A stretch of 64,000 bases of DNA from Myxococcus stipitatus (GTDB taxonomy: Bacteria; Myxococcota; Myxococcia; Myxococcales; Myxococcaceae), in NCBI RefSeq assembly GCF_038561935.1, contig NZ_CP102770.1, forward strand, positions 248,001 through 312,000. Reading direction: 5' to 3'. This document shows, one piece after another, positions 7,880-19,182 of the stretch; the first letter of the stretch is position 1; the number at the start of each line of letters is the position of its first letter. The notes under the pieces were generated by a model that worked only from the letters and a program-made list of their open reading frames with translations, was not told the DNA's origin and made no database searches. The position numbers and the translations under genes were made by a program.

Positions 7880-8800
7880 ATGAAGGTGCGGAGCAGTTGG
7901 TTGGGGGCGGCTTGTGCCGCCGTGGTGAGTGTCGCGGGTATCGCGGAAGCGCACGATTTGACGTGCACCAAGCTGGTGAACGGGCAGGCGTCGGTGGAGG
8001 CGACGACGTTCCCCTTCACGGCGAACTACAGCTTCGAGGTCACGAACGTGCACCCGACGCTGCCGTCCATCCTGTTGACGGCCCTGGACCCGTTGTTGGT
8101 GACGCGGGGCTTCGTCTTCACGCCGCCGCCGCCGTTCCCGATTGCCGTGGGCGCGTCGGTGACGTCGAACTTCGCGTTGACCATCACCAGCCTCGAGGAT
8201 TGCCAGGCGCTGGCGAACCTGGATGGCACGCCGGACAACAACATCGACAACCAGTTCACCGCGGGCTTCGACCTGGGCTCGGGTCTGTGCACCGCGCGCG
8301 TCACCTGCGGGCCGCAGACCGGCTGCACCAACGCGACGCGCGGGCTGGACTTCTGGCGCAACCACATCCCGGCGGTGACGCAGTGCCTGGCCGGTGGGCC
8401 CATCCCGGTGGCCAGCCTGGGCATCGTCGTCGCGCTGCCGGACGCGGAGGGCCTGCTCTGGGGCAACCCGGACAACTACCCCATCACCAACCTGCCGCGC
8501 AGCGAGCTGGACCGCATCCGCTTCCTGGCCGCGCGCGCCATGCTGGTGGCCACCTGCAACCAGCGCGTCTTCGGCGGCGCGACGGTTCCGCCCAACCTGC
8601 TGGCGCTCATCCTGACCGCGCTCGGCACGGTGGACTGCGACACGCTCACCACGCTCACCGGGCAGCTGGATACCTACAACGCGTCCTGTGAGACGGCGCC
8701 GTTCCCCGCGGGCTTCGACCCGGGCCCCTCGACGCCCGAGGCCGCTCAAGCGCTCGCGGTGGACTTCACCCTTCCCACGCTCCTGCCCTGCCTGCCCTGA
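7880..8800 (+). CDS. Secreted Cys-containing protein, unknown function
   Basis: 306 residues from the ATG at 7880; the frame is open upstream, but only this start gives a classical signal peptide (residues 1-23, ending IAEA). The first half looks like beta-sandwich sequence. The second half contains TRGLDFWRNH and later DRIRFLAARAMLVATCNQ, the FW-x-N-H type of motif I associate with surface or secreted proteins of myxobacteria and other environmental bacteria. Several paired Cys suggest disulfides. No enzymatic motif is recognised. The lipoprotein gene 54 bp downstream may be co-transcribed. Confidence 0.7.
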   Translation: MKVRSSWLGAACAAVVSVAGIAEAHDLTCTKLVNGQASVEATTFPFTANYSFEVTNVHPTLPSILLTALDPLLVTRGFVFTPPPPFPIAVGASVTSNFALTITSLEDCQALANLDGTPDNNIDNQFTAGFDLGSGLCTARVTCGPQTGCTNATRGLDFWRNHIPAVTQCLAGGPIPVASLGIVVALPDAEGLLWGNPDNYPITNLPRSELDRIRFLAARAMLVATCNQRVFGGATVPPNLLALILTALGTVDCDTLTTLTGQLDTYNASCETAPFPAGFDPGPSTPEAAQALAVDFTLPTLLPCLP

Positions 8801-8854
8801 GCGTCAAACCCTTTCAAGACATCGCAACACACAAAGACTTTGAGGAGATTCGTC

Positions 8855-9505
8855 ATGAAGAAGTTCCTGTTGTCTGCCCTGGGGGCCTCGGTCCTCGCGC
8901 TCTCCGCCTGCAGTGGCGCTGATGATTCGACGCCTGTCCCGGGCGGTGAGACCCCGGTTCCCGGTGGTGAGACCCCGGTCCCTGGTGGTGAGAACCCGAT
9001 TCCCGGCGGTGAGAACCCGATTCCCGGCGGTGAGAACCCCAACCCTGTCCCGGGCGGTGAGAACCCGGGCACGCCCTCCGCGCAGACCTTCGAGCTGCGC
9101 ATCAAGGGCGAGGGCATTGCCGACTACACGTCGCTCAAGGTGCCCATCTCCGCGGTGGACATCGTCGCGGACGGCAAGCCGGTGGCGGTGAATGGGCTGG
9201 CCAAGATGGTGGAGCTCGTCGGCACTCCGGAGCACTCGCCGCTGGCCGCGCGCTTCACCGTCCCGGCCGGCGTCGACAAGGTCAAGGTCACCGTGCACTT
9301 CAACGCCATGGGCAACTTCGCCAAGAACGGCGCCCGTGCGACGGAGCTGGATGCCCGCGTGGCGCCGGTGACGTTCGAGGCCCGGGTGAGCGACCTGCGC
9401 ATCCGTGGCCGCGCGGTGGTGGTGCTCGACATGGCCCGCTCCATGGTGCCCATGAAGGCGTCCAGCACCATGCTCATGCTGCCCAATGGCGCGGTGAAGT
9501 TCTGA
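8855..9505 (+). CDS. Lipoprotein with PGGE repeat linker
   Basis: 216 residues. The ATG at 8855 follows a GAGGAG ribosome binding site. The lipobox LSAC gives Cys19 after a clean signal peptide. Residues 27-70 are about six copies of a Pro-x-Pro-Gly-Gly-Glu-(Thr/Asn) heptad, a flexible extended linker, followed by a beta-rich domain of about 140 residues that resembles DUF4382-type lipoprotein domains (alternating hydrophobic strands and a region on ISAVDIVADG); this match is tentative. Probably a surface-tethered binding protein. Transcription ends at a strong hairpin 16 bp downstream. Confidence 0.72.
   Translation: MKKFLLSALGASVLALSACSGADDSTPVPGGETPVPGGETPVPGGENPIPGGENPIPGGENPNPVPGGENPGTPSAQTFELRIKGEGIADYTSLKVPISAVDIVADGKPVAVNGLAKMVELVGTPEHSPLAARFTVPAGVDKVKVTVHFNAMGNFAKNGARATELDARVAPVTFEARVSDLRIRGRAVVVLDMARSMVPMKASSTMLMLPNGAVKF
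8933..9064 (+). repeat. 21-bp tandem repeats coding PGGE heptads
   Basis: Five in-frame 21-bp units plus a sixth with a 6-bp insertion encode P-(V/I)-P-G-G-E-(T/N). Units four and five are identical in DNA, so the number may vary between strains by slippage. Confidence 0.85.
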
Positions 9506-9520
9506 CCTTGCCTGGCACAC

Positions 9521-9549
9521 CCGGGTGGCGGCGACGCGGCGCCACCCGG
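9521..9549. terminator. Bidirectional hairpin between convergent genes
   Basis: CCGGGTGGCG (9521-9530) pairs perfectly with CGCCACCCGG (9540-9549) over a 9-nt loop. It lies between the stop codons of the lipoprotein and fatty-acid hydroxylase genes, so it can serve both strands. Confidence 0.7.
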
Positions 9550-9556
9550 TGAGACT

Positions 9557-10381
9557 TCAGGGCGAGCCTTCCGGGCTCGCCGGTGCCTCTTCCGGCTGGG
9601 TTCCCTGGCCGTCCTTGCCCTGCCAGAAGCGCTTGGGGTGTCCATCACCCCGCGTGCCTCCCGACAGCCGGTCCACCCACGGGTAGCGCTTGGCCTCCTC
9701 GGCCGTGTAGCCCAGGTTGAAGACGGTGGGGCTCTTGGGAAGCTCGGCGGCCTTCGAGTAGTAGGTGCCGAAGAGGCGGTCCCAGAAGTAGTTGGTGATG
9801 CCGAAGTTGCCCTGCTCGTTGTGGAAGTGGTGAGACAGGTGCAGCCGCTTGATCTCCTTCAGGAAGCCGAGCTTGGGCGTGTAGTTCAGGTGCTGGATGC
9901 AGTGGCAGAACTCGTAGAAGCACGTGATGACCATCGCCCAGCCCAGGGCGGCCGCGGCCCCGGCCTTGCCACCAATCAGGTAGCCGATGGGCGCAATCAC
10001 GCCTCCCACCGTCGGCAACACGTTGGCCAGCGCGCCGAAGAGCACGCGCAGGTCATTGGGGTCCTGGTGGTGGTCGAAGTGGATGCGCTTCCACGTGGAC
10101 GCGGTGAGCGGCGACTTGTAGAGCCAGCGCGCGTGCAGGATGTTGCGGTGCACCAGGTACCAGCCGAAGGGGAACGCCACGCTGGCGGCCAACATGGCCA
10201 GGAGCATGCGCAGCGGGTTGTCGAACCACTTCACCGCGAACACCAGGCTGACGATGCCCACCGTGATGTAGGCGATGACGGCGTAGTAGGTGAAGAACGA
10301 GTAGACGAGGTCGCCCAACGTCATGCGGTCGAGTTGGTGCTTCCGGTTCTTCAGGAACGAAAAGGGTGCGCTGACCGCCAC
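9557..10381 (-). CDS. Fatty acid hydroxylase / sterol desaturase family membrane protein
   Basis: 274 residues from a GTG at 10381; an ATG at 10324 would remove the N-terminal 19 residues. I prefer the longer form because SAPFSFLKNRKHQLDRM reads as a genuine cytosolic lead. Two hydrophobic hairpins (about 28-75 and 120-165) alternate with the three His boxes of the non-heme di-iron hydroxylase superfamily: HRNILH, HFDHH and HLSHH-x-H, plus HCIQH between them. The family uses O2 to hydroxylate or desaturate lipids or sterols at the membrane. The substrate cannot be told from sequence. The C-terminal tail is Glu/Pro/Gly-rich and probably disordered. Confidence 0.85.
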   Translation of the reverse strand: MAVSAPFSFLKNRKHQLDRMTLGDLVYSFFTYYAVIAYITVGIVSLVFAVKWFDNPLRMLLAMLAASVAFPFGWYLVHRNILHARWLYKSPLTASTWKRIHFDHHQDPNDLRVLFGALANVLPTVGGVIAPIGYLIGGKAGAAAALGWAMVITCFYEFCHCIQHLNYTPKLGFLKEIKRLHLSHHFHNEQGNFGITNYFWDRLFGTYYSKAAELPKSPTVFNLGYTAEEAKRYPWVDRLSGGTRGDGHPKRFWQGKDGQGTQPEEAPASPEGSP

Positions 10382-10678
10382 GGTATCCCTCGCAGATGGA
10401 CGCTGCCCGTCAGGGGCAGTGGAGCAGATGGGGCGCGCCATGCCCGCCGGCCTGGGGCATTCGGCGTCGCTGTGAGTAGCAGCTGCCCGGCGCGCTCGCG
10501 CCACAATCATCCGGCGCGCTTTTACGTTTTTCTGGGGCCGGAGAGAAGGACCGCTGCTGTCGAGCCTGTCAGTGGGTCGCCTGTTCCACTGCTGGGACGG
10601 GGGGCGGCCCGCCGGGCGGGCTTCCCAAGGGTACACCCACGGCCCACCTTCGTCGGAGGATCAGCGGGGGAGGCCCTC
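10382..10678. other. Divergent intergenic region
   Basis: About 300 bp between the divergent hydroxylase gene and the small coiled-coil protein gene. No protein-like frame or clear promoter hexamers seen. A GGGGAGG ribosome binding site for the plus-strand gene is at 10667-10673. Confidence 0.4.
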
Positions 10679-11014
10679 ATGGCGCAGAAGGTCGGGGAAC
10701 ACAAGTCGCGGGGGAGCAGCCGGGCGCGGAGTCCCATGGCCCTGGTGACTCGTGGCGCGGAGGCGGAGGGGCGAGGGGCGCTGGCCCTACGTCGGACTAC
10801 CTCGGAGTACCGGGCCGCGGCGGAGGAGCAGGCGGCGCGGGTCCGGGAGGAAATCGAGGCGGCGCTCGTGGTGGCGCGCGACACGCGGGAGGCCATCGAG
10901 CGGCGAATCGCCAGCGAGCTGCACGCGCCCCCCGTGCCCCCGGGCGGCTTCGGGGAGCAGGCGCCCCGGCGCAAGACGCTCCGGCGCGCCCACCCGCGCA
11001 AGGTCCGGCACTAG
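10679..11014 (+). CDS. Small basic coiled-coil protein, unknown
   Basis: 111 residues. The ATG at 10679 is preceded by a good GGGGAGG site, although the frame is open far upstream. There is no signal peptide or membrane segment. Residues about 45-80 (SEYRAAAEEQAARVREEIEA onward) form a strong amphipathic helix, and both ends are rich in Arg/Lys. It could be a nucleic-acid-associated or scaffold protein; nothing more can be said. It converges on the membrane/coiled-coil gene and shares a hairpin terminator with it. Confidence 0.6.
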   Translation: MAQKVGEHKSRGSSRARSPMALVTRGAEAEGRGALALRRTTSEYRAAAEEQAARVREEIEAALVVARDTREAIERRIASELHAPPVPPGGFGEQAPRRKTLRRAHPRKVRH

Positions 11015-11035
11015 TCGGCGGACGGACGCCCGCGT

Positions 11036-11054
11036 CGCCCTGGGAGGCAGGGCG
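11036..11054. terminator. Hairpin between convergent genes
   Basis: CGCCCTG (11036-11042) and CAGGGCG (11048-11054) with loop GGAGG lie between stop codons at 11014 and 11066, usable from both sides. No T-tract. Confidence 0.5.
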
Positions 11055-11065
11055 GCGGAGCGTGT

Positions 11066-12217
11066 CTAGTTCGGGACGCGAGAGCCCTCGGCGGCGGGCC
11101 GCGCGGCGTCCTGCTCCGAGAGGGGCTCGACGGGCGCGGGGGGGATGGCGGACTCGTCCCCCAGGCCCTTGAGCTTGCGCGCGAGCTGGGCGGCCTGTTC
11201 GCCCTTCGCGCCCAGCTCATGCCCCTGCGCGCCGATGAAGGACACCCGGGCGCGCTCCAGCAGGGCCACCTGGGCGTGGAGCTGCGCGAGCAGCCGCTCC
11301 CGCTTCCGGCTCAGGGCGTCCAGGTGGTTGAGCTCCTCGCCCAGCGAGGACGCGGCCAGCTCCAGCTGACGCCGGGCCACCGAGTCCTGGATGGCCGCGG
11401 CGCGCGCCCGCAGCTCCTTCACCTGCGCGTCCACGTCGTGCGCGACGACGGAGTCCAGCTGCGCCGTCAGCGCCGCGTGGGCCTCCGCGAGCGAGAAGCT
11501 CTCCGAGGCCATCTTCTCCAGCACGTCCAGGAGCTCCTGGCGCCCGGGGCTGGGCGGCATGCGCAGCACCGCCGTCTTGCAGTGCTGATACAGCCCCACC
11601 GCGCGCGCGGTCAGCTCCTGGGCCTCGCCCTTGAGCGAGCCCTTCAGCGTGTTGCCCCGCGCCTCCACGGCGTCGGTGTGCAGCACCAGGTGCGAGGGCA
11701 GCGTGCCGATGCTCCAGAAGAGGGCCACACACGCGTAGCCCAGCACCAGGGACAAGAGCCCCGTGCCGCCCAGGAAGTTCGCGTCCATCACCTGCTGCAC
11801 GTACAGGCCCACCGGGGTGAGCACGCCCGCGGCGGCGGCGCTCGCGGCGACGGAGGTGGAGGAGCCCGCGCCCTCGCGGCCATGGCCCAGCCAGGCCACC
11901 AGCGCCGCGGCGATGCAGCCCGCCACGCTCTGCGGCAGCGGGGTGGGGGCGGCGAAGAAGAAGGGGAAGACGGGCAGCACCGTCAGGGCCGCGCGCAGGC
12001 CCAGGCCATAGCCCTTGGCGGGCTTCGCGGCGGCGAGCGCGGCGGCCACCACCGCGAAGTAGCCGGGCTCCAGCGACAGGTGCACCACGTGCTGGAAGGG
12101 CTCCCAGAGTCGGAGCGCCAGCGCCGCGAAGATGCCCATGCAGGCTCCACCCCCCAGCGCGCGCACGGTGCGGGACTCGAACTCCTCGCGGTGGAGGAAC
12201 TGCATGGAGAAGGCCAT
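11066..12217 (-). CDS. Polytopic membrane protein with C-terminal coiled coil
   Basis: 383 residues from the ATG at 12217; a GTG at 12226 is possible but sits 2 nt from the AGGA site, too close. The N-terminal half has about five to six hydrophobic segments (about 20-45, 50-70, 80-105, 115-135, 145-190). After residue 200 the protein is a long helical region with heptad-like LA/EL patterns (about 200-345), then an acidic, Pro-rich tail. The arrangement recalls FUSC-like membrane proteins with cytoplasmic coiled coils, but I cannot assign the family. The gene follows the VWA gene by 17 bp on the same strand and is probably co-transcribed with it. Confidence 0.65.
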   Translation of the reverse strand: MAFSMQFLHREEFESRTVRALGGGACMGIFAALALRLWEPFQHVVHLSLEPGYFAVVAAALAAAKPAKGYGLGLRAALTVLPVFPFFFAAPTPLPQSVAGCIAAALVAWLGHGREGAGSSTSVAASAAAAGVLTPVGLYVQQVMDANFLGGTGLLSLVLGYACVALFWSIGTLPSHLVLHTDAVEARGNTLKGSLKGEAQELTARAVGLYQHCKTAVLRMPPSPGRQELLDVLEKMASESFSLAEAHAALTAQLDSVVAHDVDAQVKELRARAAAIQDSVARRQLELAASSLGEELNHLDALSRKRERLLAQLHAQVALLERARVSFIGAQGHELGAKGEQAAQLARKLKGLGDESAIPPAPVEPLSEQDAARPAAEGSRVPN

Positions 12218-12234
12218 GGGCTGCACCGTCCTGC

Positions 12235-13671
12235 CTAGTACGCGTTGTTCTCGCCGAAGTTCTTCATCGTCTTCTTGTAGAGCTTCAGCGACTCCCGGCG
12301 GACGTCGCCGTCGTTGGCCGCGTTCCCATAGGCTGCCTCTGCTTGGTCCAGCTCCGCAAGCTCACTCGAGAGCGCCGAGGCCGACGAGCCGAAAAGCCTG
12401 CGAGCGTTGCTTAGCAGACCGACCGCCGCGCTCCGGTTGCCCAGCTGCATCTCCTTCACGGCCGCGCGCATCTGCTGGGTTCCCAACGCTCGCACCGCGT
12501 GCACGCGCACGTCCCGGTCCAGGTTCGCGCGCACCAGGGCCTTGTCGTCGGTGACGCTCGCCTTCAGCGCCAGCGTCGTCTGTGCCTGGGTGTCGCGCGC
12601 CACGTCCACGTAGTGCGCGGAGGCGGCGAGGATGGGCAGGGCCTCGGTGGTGGCGGGCGCCGCCAGCGTCAGCTTCACGACGACGCGGACGGTCTGCTCA
12701 CCCGCCATGTCGTACAGGGGCACCTTGACGATGGCGCCCTCGCGCGTGGAGGGCAGGCCCAGGACTTCCGCGGCGTGGACGTGCGGCGGCAGCTCCAGCC
12801 GCAGCTCCACCTTCCGGGCCACGGTGCTGGTGGCCTGGTCCAGCTCGCGGGAGAACACCTCCGACAGGCGGGCGGAGTCGTCGATGAAGCCCGAGAAGCC
12901 GCCTCCCTGCTCCGCCATGCCGCGCATGAGGGCCGCGTGGAAGTCCTCGCCCACGCCCAGGGCGCTCACCGTGACGCCCCGGTCCCTCAGCTCGCGGGTG
13001 ATGCGCAGCAGCTCCGGCTCGGACGTGATGCCGGTGGTGGGCTGGCCATCGCTCAGCAGGATGGCGCGGCTGACCTTGAACTCCGTCAGGTGGGGATGCA
13101 GGGCGGTGGCCGCCTCCTGGAGCGCCCCGCTGATGTTGGTGGAGCCGTCCGAGTAGATGCCCTGGATGAGGGTGAGCAGGTCCTCGCGGACCTCCTTCGT
13201 GACGAGGCGGCTGGGGACGACCGTCACGTCGGTGCCGTAGTGCACCAGCGCCAGGCGGTCCTCGGGGGTGAGGCGGCGCACCAGCTCCATGGCGGCGCGC
13301 TGGGCGTCGTTGTGCTTGCGCCCGGCCATGGAGCCGGAGCGGTCCACGACGAGCGCCAGGTTGACGGGGACGCGACGGCCGGGAGGTGCTGGGCGGGCCT
13401 TGAGCTCCATCCAGGCGAAGGCCTCGCTGGGGCCTACCTGGACGTATCCACCCGACAGCTTACCCGACAGGGTGAGGGCGCCCGAGGTTGGTTCGGATGC
13501 CACCAGGGGGAGAAGGGCGGTCGAGGCGGGCTCGTCGGGAAGGGACACCGTGTGGCTGGTGTCCGTGACGGGGGGCGGCGGCGGGGGCACGGGGGCCGGG
13601 GGCTTGCCCAGGGAGAGCGCGCCCAGGGCGAGCAATCCAGCGGCGGACAGCAGCAACAGGGTGCGGTTCAT
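12235..13671 (-). CDS. VWA-domain protein, membrane-anchored or secreted
   Basis: 478 residues from the ATG at 13671, which opens a hydrophobic signal or anchor (residues 4-20) and a Pro-rich linker. A von Willebrand factor A domain spans about 103-290 with an intact metal-ion site: D110-R-S112-G-S114, then a Thr in the STNISG loop and the SDGQPTTG segment. A beta-rich domain follows, then a helical C-terminus (about 400-478) ending FGENNAY. The layout matches periplasmic or surface VWA proteins that bind partners through a divalent cation. Its neighbour at 11066, a membrane coiled-coil protein, is a plausible partner. Confidence 0.82.
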   Translation of the reverse strand: MNRTLLLLSAAGLLALGALSLGKPPAPVPPPPPPVTDTSHTVSLPDEPASTALLPLVASEPTSGALTLSGKLSGGYVQVGPSEAFAWMELKARPAPPGRRVPVNLALVVDRSGSMAGRKHNDAQRAAMELVRRLTPEDRLALVHYGTDVTVVPSRLVTKEVREDLLTLIQGIYSDGSTNISGALQEAATALHPHLTEFKVSRAILLSDGQPTTGITSEPELLRITRELRDRGVTVSALGVGEDFHAALMRGMAEQGGGFSGFIDDSARLSEVFSRELDQATSTVARKVELRLELPPHVHAAEVLGLPSTREGAIVKVPLYDMAGEQTVRVVVKLTLAAPATTEALPILAASAHYVDVARDTQAQTTLALKASVTDDKALVRANLDRDVRVHAVRALGTQQMRAAVKEMQLGNRSAAVGLLSNARRLFGSSASALSSELAELDQAEAAYGNAANDGDVRRESLKLYKKTMKNFGENNAY

Positions 13672-13939
13672 GCGTGCCTCGGGGGTGGGAAGGGCTGAGG
13701 TGGCCGCCACACTCGCCTGCTCCACCCCAGGCCGCATCGGTCACCGGGAGGAGGGTCCCCCCGATGACGGATACGTCCGGCCCTTCTGGGAGCCACCCGG
13801 CCGCGCATAAAGCGCGGGGGCAACGCAACCGTGATGCGCGAATGTTCGATAACCCGTGGAAGGCGTCCACACCGACGAATCCTCCTGGCCTCGGACGGCC
13901 GGGACCGCACTGGGCACTCGCCCCCGGGGAGAAGAGAAC

Positions 13940-15454
13940 ATGACCACCATTGGCAAGCCGGGCTCGCGTCCCACGTCGCTGGTGAAGCAGGAGCCGGTGA
14001 AGCAGGCCACGAAGGAGCAGCGCCCCGACCAGGTGAAGGCGGCGGTGGACCAGCGGATGCGGGACGGTTTCGACGCGGGCCCCCGGACGACGGGCACGGC
14101 GTCCCGTCCGGTGCGCGAGGCTCGCCCCAACCTGGACGGTGAGGGCGCGCGGCCGCCCGGTGGCCCCGGGGCGTCGGTGGGCAAGGCGGCGGGCGCGGCG
14201 GCGGACGCCATCAAGAAGGCCCTGGCGGGCACGGGTCCCCAGGTGAGCACCAACGCGTCCGGCCAGACGGTGGTGGACCTGGGCGCGGGCAACAACTCCG
14301 CCAGGGTGAAGCAGAACACCGACGGCGGGCTGACCATCACCTCGGGCTCGGACACGGTGACGCTGACGGCGGAGCAGTCGCGCAACGCCATCATCCAGGG
14401 CGGCGACGGGGATGACTCCATCACCGTGGACGACAGCGTCACGCACAACCTCACGCTGGACGGCGGCGCGGGCAACGACAAGCTCACCGGCGGCAAGGGC
14501 AATGACAAGCTCGTCGGGGGCGCGGGCAACGACACCCTCATCGGCCGCGACGGCAACGACGCCATCTCCGCGGGCGACGGGGATGACTACGTGGAGGGGG
14601 GCGCGGGCAACGACGTGATGGCCGGCGGCGCCGGGCGCGACGTGCTCTACGGCCTGGACGGCAACGACCTCATTCTGGGCGGCGGGGACCGCGACTACAT
14701 CGACGGCGGCGCGGGCAACGACGTGGCCCTGGGCGGCGACGGGGATGACCAGGTCCTGGGCGGCCGGGGCAACGACTACCTGAGCGGCGGCGCGGGCAAC
14801 GACGCGGTGGCGGGCGGCGCGGGCAAGGACACCGTGCGCGGCAACGCCGGCACCGACAAGCTCTACGTCGAGGCGAACGAGACCACCGACGGGCCGCAGA
14901 CCGAGCGGACGACCGTGGACATGACGGACGCGGACCAGCGCGGCCGCTCCATCACGGTGTCGGGCGACGCGGACTTCCAGGCGCGCGTGCAGTCGGACCT
15001 GGACGCGATGCGCTCGCTGCCGTCGGGCCAGGCCCTGCTGGCCACGATGGACAACAGCGGCAAGACGACGACCATCAAGCCGACGACGGGCGGAAACTCC
15101 GCGGCGCCGGACAACCGCGCGGACGCCTGGTTCAACGCGGACGGCACGCCGGGCAAGGGCACCAACGGCACGGTGAACTACAACACCACGCGCACCTCGC
15201 TGGGCAGCGAGGAGTGGATGACGCGTCCGCCCTCCGTCGCGCTGTTCCACGAGATGGTGCACGCGTCCGACTACAACAACGGCACGCTGGCGCTCGGCGA
15301 GAAGAACGGCACCAACAACCGCGAGACGTCCGCGGTGGGCCTGCCCATCGACCTGGACCAGAACCCCGCCACGCCCGACGTGGTGCAGCCGGGCCGCCCG
15401 GGTGAGAACGTCTTCCGCGACGACCTCAACCTGCCCACCCGTCCGCGCTACTAG
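13940..15454 (+). CDS. RTX-repeat protein with C-terminal M91-like metalloprotease
   Basis: 504 residues from the ATG at 13940 (GGGGAGAAGAG upstream). There is no classical signal peptide; the first 90 residues are polar and disordered with RDGFDA at 41-46. Residues about 150-310 carry many RTX nonapeptides (GGxGxDxxx), which bind Ca2+ and fold as parallel beta rolls outside the cell; RTX proteins typically leave by type I secretion. The C-terminal part has HEMVH (His437, Glu438, His441), followed by GLPID and, at the end, ENVFRDDLNLPTRPRY. That closing pattern is characteristic of peptidase M91, the family of the type III effector NleD. No ABC exporter is adjacent. Probable secreted protease or effector. 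Confidence 0.8.
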   Translation: MTTIGKPGSRPTSLVKQEPVKQATKEQRPDQVKAAVDQRMRDGFDAGPRTTGTASRPVREARPNLDGEGARPPGGPGASVGKAAGAAADAIKKALAGTGPQVSTNASGQTVVDLGAGNNSARVKQNTDGGLTITSGSDTVTLTAEQSRNAIIQGGDGDDSITVDDSVTHNLTLDGGAGNDKLTGGKGNDKLVGGAGNDTLIGRDGNDAISAGDGDDYVEGGAGNDVMAGGAGRDVLYGLDGNDLILGGGDRDYIDGGAGNDVALGGDGDDQVLGGRGNDYLSGGAGNDAVAGGAGKDTVRGNAGTDKLYVEANETTDGPQTERTTVDMTDADQRGRSITVSGDADFQARVQSDLDAMRSLPSGQALLATMDNSGKTTTIKPTTGGNSAAPDNRADAWFNADGTPGKGTNGTVNYNTTRTSLGSEEWMTRPPSVALFHEMVHASDYNNGTLALGEKNGTNNRETSAVGLPIDLDQNPATPDVVQPGRPGENVFRDDLNLPTRPRY

Positions 15455-15469
15455 CCGTCCCTGGGCGCC

Positions 15470-16120
15470 ATGAGAGCTCCGCCGCGTCGCGCTGGCGCCT
15501 GGTGCGCCGCGCTGGCGATAATCGTGGGCTGTACGCGGGCCGTGGAGCGGCCCGCGAACCCGGAGGAACGCGTGGCACAGGCGGATGTGGAGTTGAAGGT
15601 GGAGTCGGTGTCGGGTGGGCCCGAGTCGCTCGGCATCACCTACGCGGTGCACAACCGCTCCTCGCGCGCGCTCTTCCTCCTGGATGGGCTGCCGGAGTGG
15701 GGCCCCTCGGGCTACGTGGGCATCGCCCCGGAGCGGGCCTACGTGGACCTCTCCGGCGACGGCGCGGTGCTGCTGCGCGCCCTTGTCCCCGTGCCGGCGG
15801 ACCTGGACGTGGAAGCGCCCGAGGTCCCCGCCGTCAGCCGCGTGGAGCCCGGGGCCACCGCGTCCCGCCGCCTGGTGGTGCCGCTGCCCCTGCGCACGTC
15901 CATGCCCTACGCCACGTCTCCGGAAGTGACGCGGCCGCTGTCGGCGGTGCGCGAGCTGCGCCTGCGCGTGGCCTACCTGCCCGACACGGGCGAGGTGCGG
16001 CTGCACGGCGAGGCCCAGGCCCAGGGCCAGTCGTACCGGACGCTCGAGTACGGCCAGGCCGTGTCCGGTCAGCAGCTCCTGGACAGCGGCCCGCTCTCGC
16101 TGGACGGCGTGAGGAAGTAG
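15470..16120 (+). CDS. Putative lipoprotein, unknown function
   Basis: 216 residues beginning 15 bp after the RTX-M91 gene. An N-terminal signal with lipobox IVGC gives Cys21. The body is beta-rich with Ig-like character (YAVHNRSSRALFLLDG, then RVEPGATASRRLVVPLP), similar in feel to extracellular beta-sandwich domains. No catalytic motif. Co-transcription with the metalloprotease gene is likely, so it could be a chaperone, receptor or inhibitor for it; that is inference from position only. Its stop codon abuts that of the convergent hybrid kinase gene. Confidence 0.65.
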   Translation: MRAPPRRAGAWCAALAIIVGCTRAVERPANPEERVAQADVELKVESVSGGPESLGITYAVHNRSSRALFLLDGLPEWGPSGYVGIAPERAYVDLSGDGAVLLRALVPVPADLDVEAPEVPAVSRVEPGATASRRLVVPLPLRTSMPYATSPEVTRPLSAVRELRLRVAYLPDTGEVRLHGEAQAQGQSYRTLEYGQAVSGQQLLDSGPLSLDGVRK

Positions 16121-16121
16121 C

Positions 16122-18983
<2,862 letters not shown>

Positions 18984-19182
18984 GTCGAAGCTCGTGCAAG
19001 GGAACCACGTCGCCTGGGCAGGGAGTCCGGGCGATGTACAACTATCCAACGATTCAGGATTTCCTGCAGTACAGGCAAGGGGGCTGAGGTGACCCCACGA
19101 TGGTTGGGATTCAGACCGCGCCCCCTTGGGTGTTGAGCGAGGGCGGGCTGTTGTCTTCCTTCAGGCAGGTGGGGATGCCACC

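Noticed and set aside
8933..9064. Tandem repeats considered as a CRISPR-like array
   Set aside because: In-frame protein-coding heptads without spacers.
19051..19115. GATTCAGG and GGGATTCAG in the divergent kinase gap, similar to half of the TetR motif
   Set aside because: Only 7-9 bases match and the second half-site is missing; likely chance.
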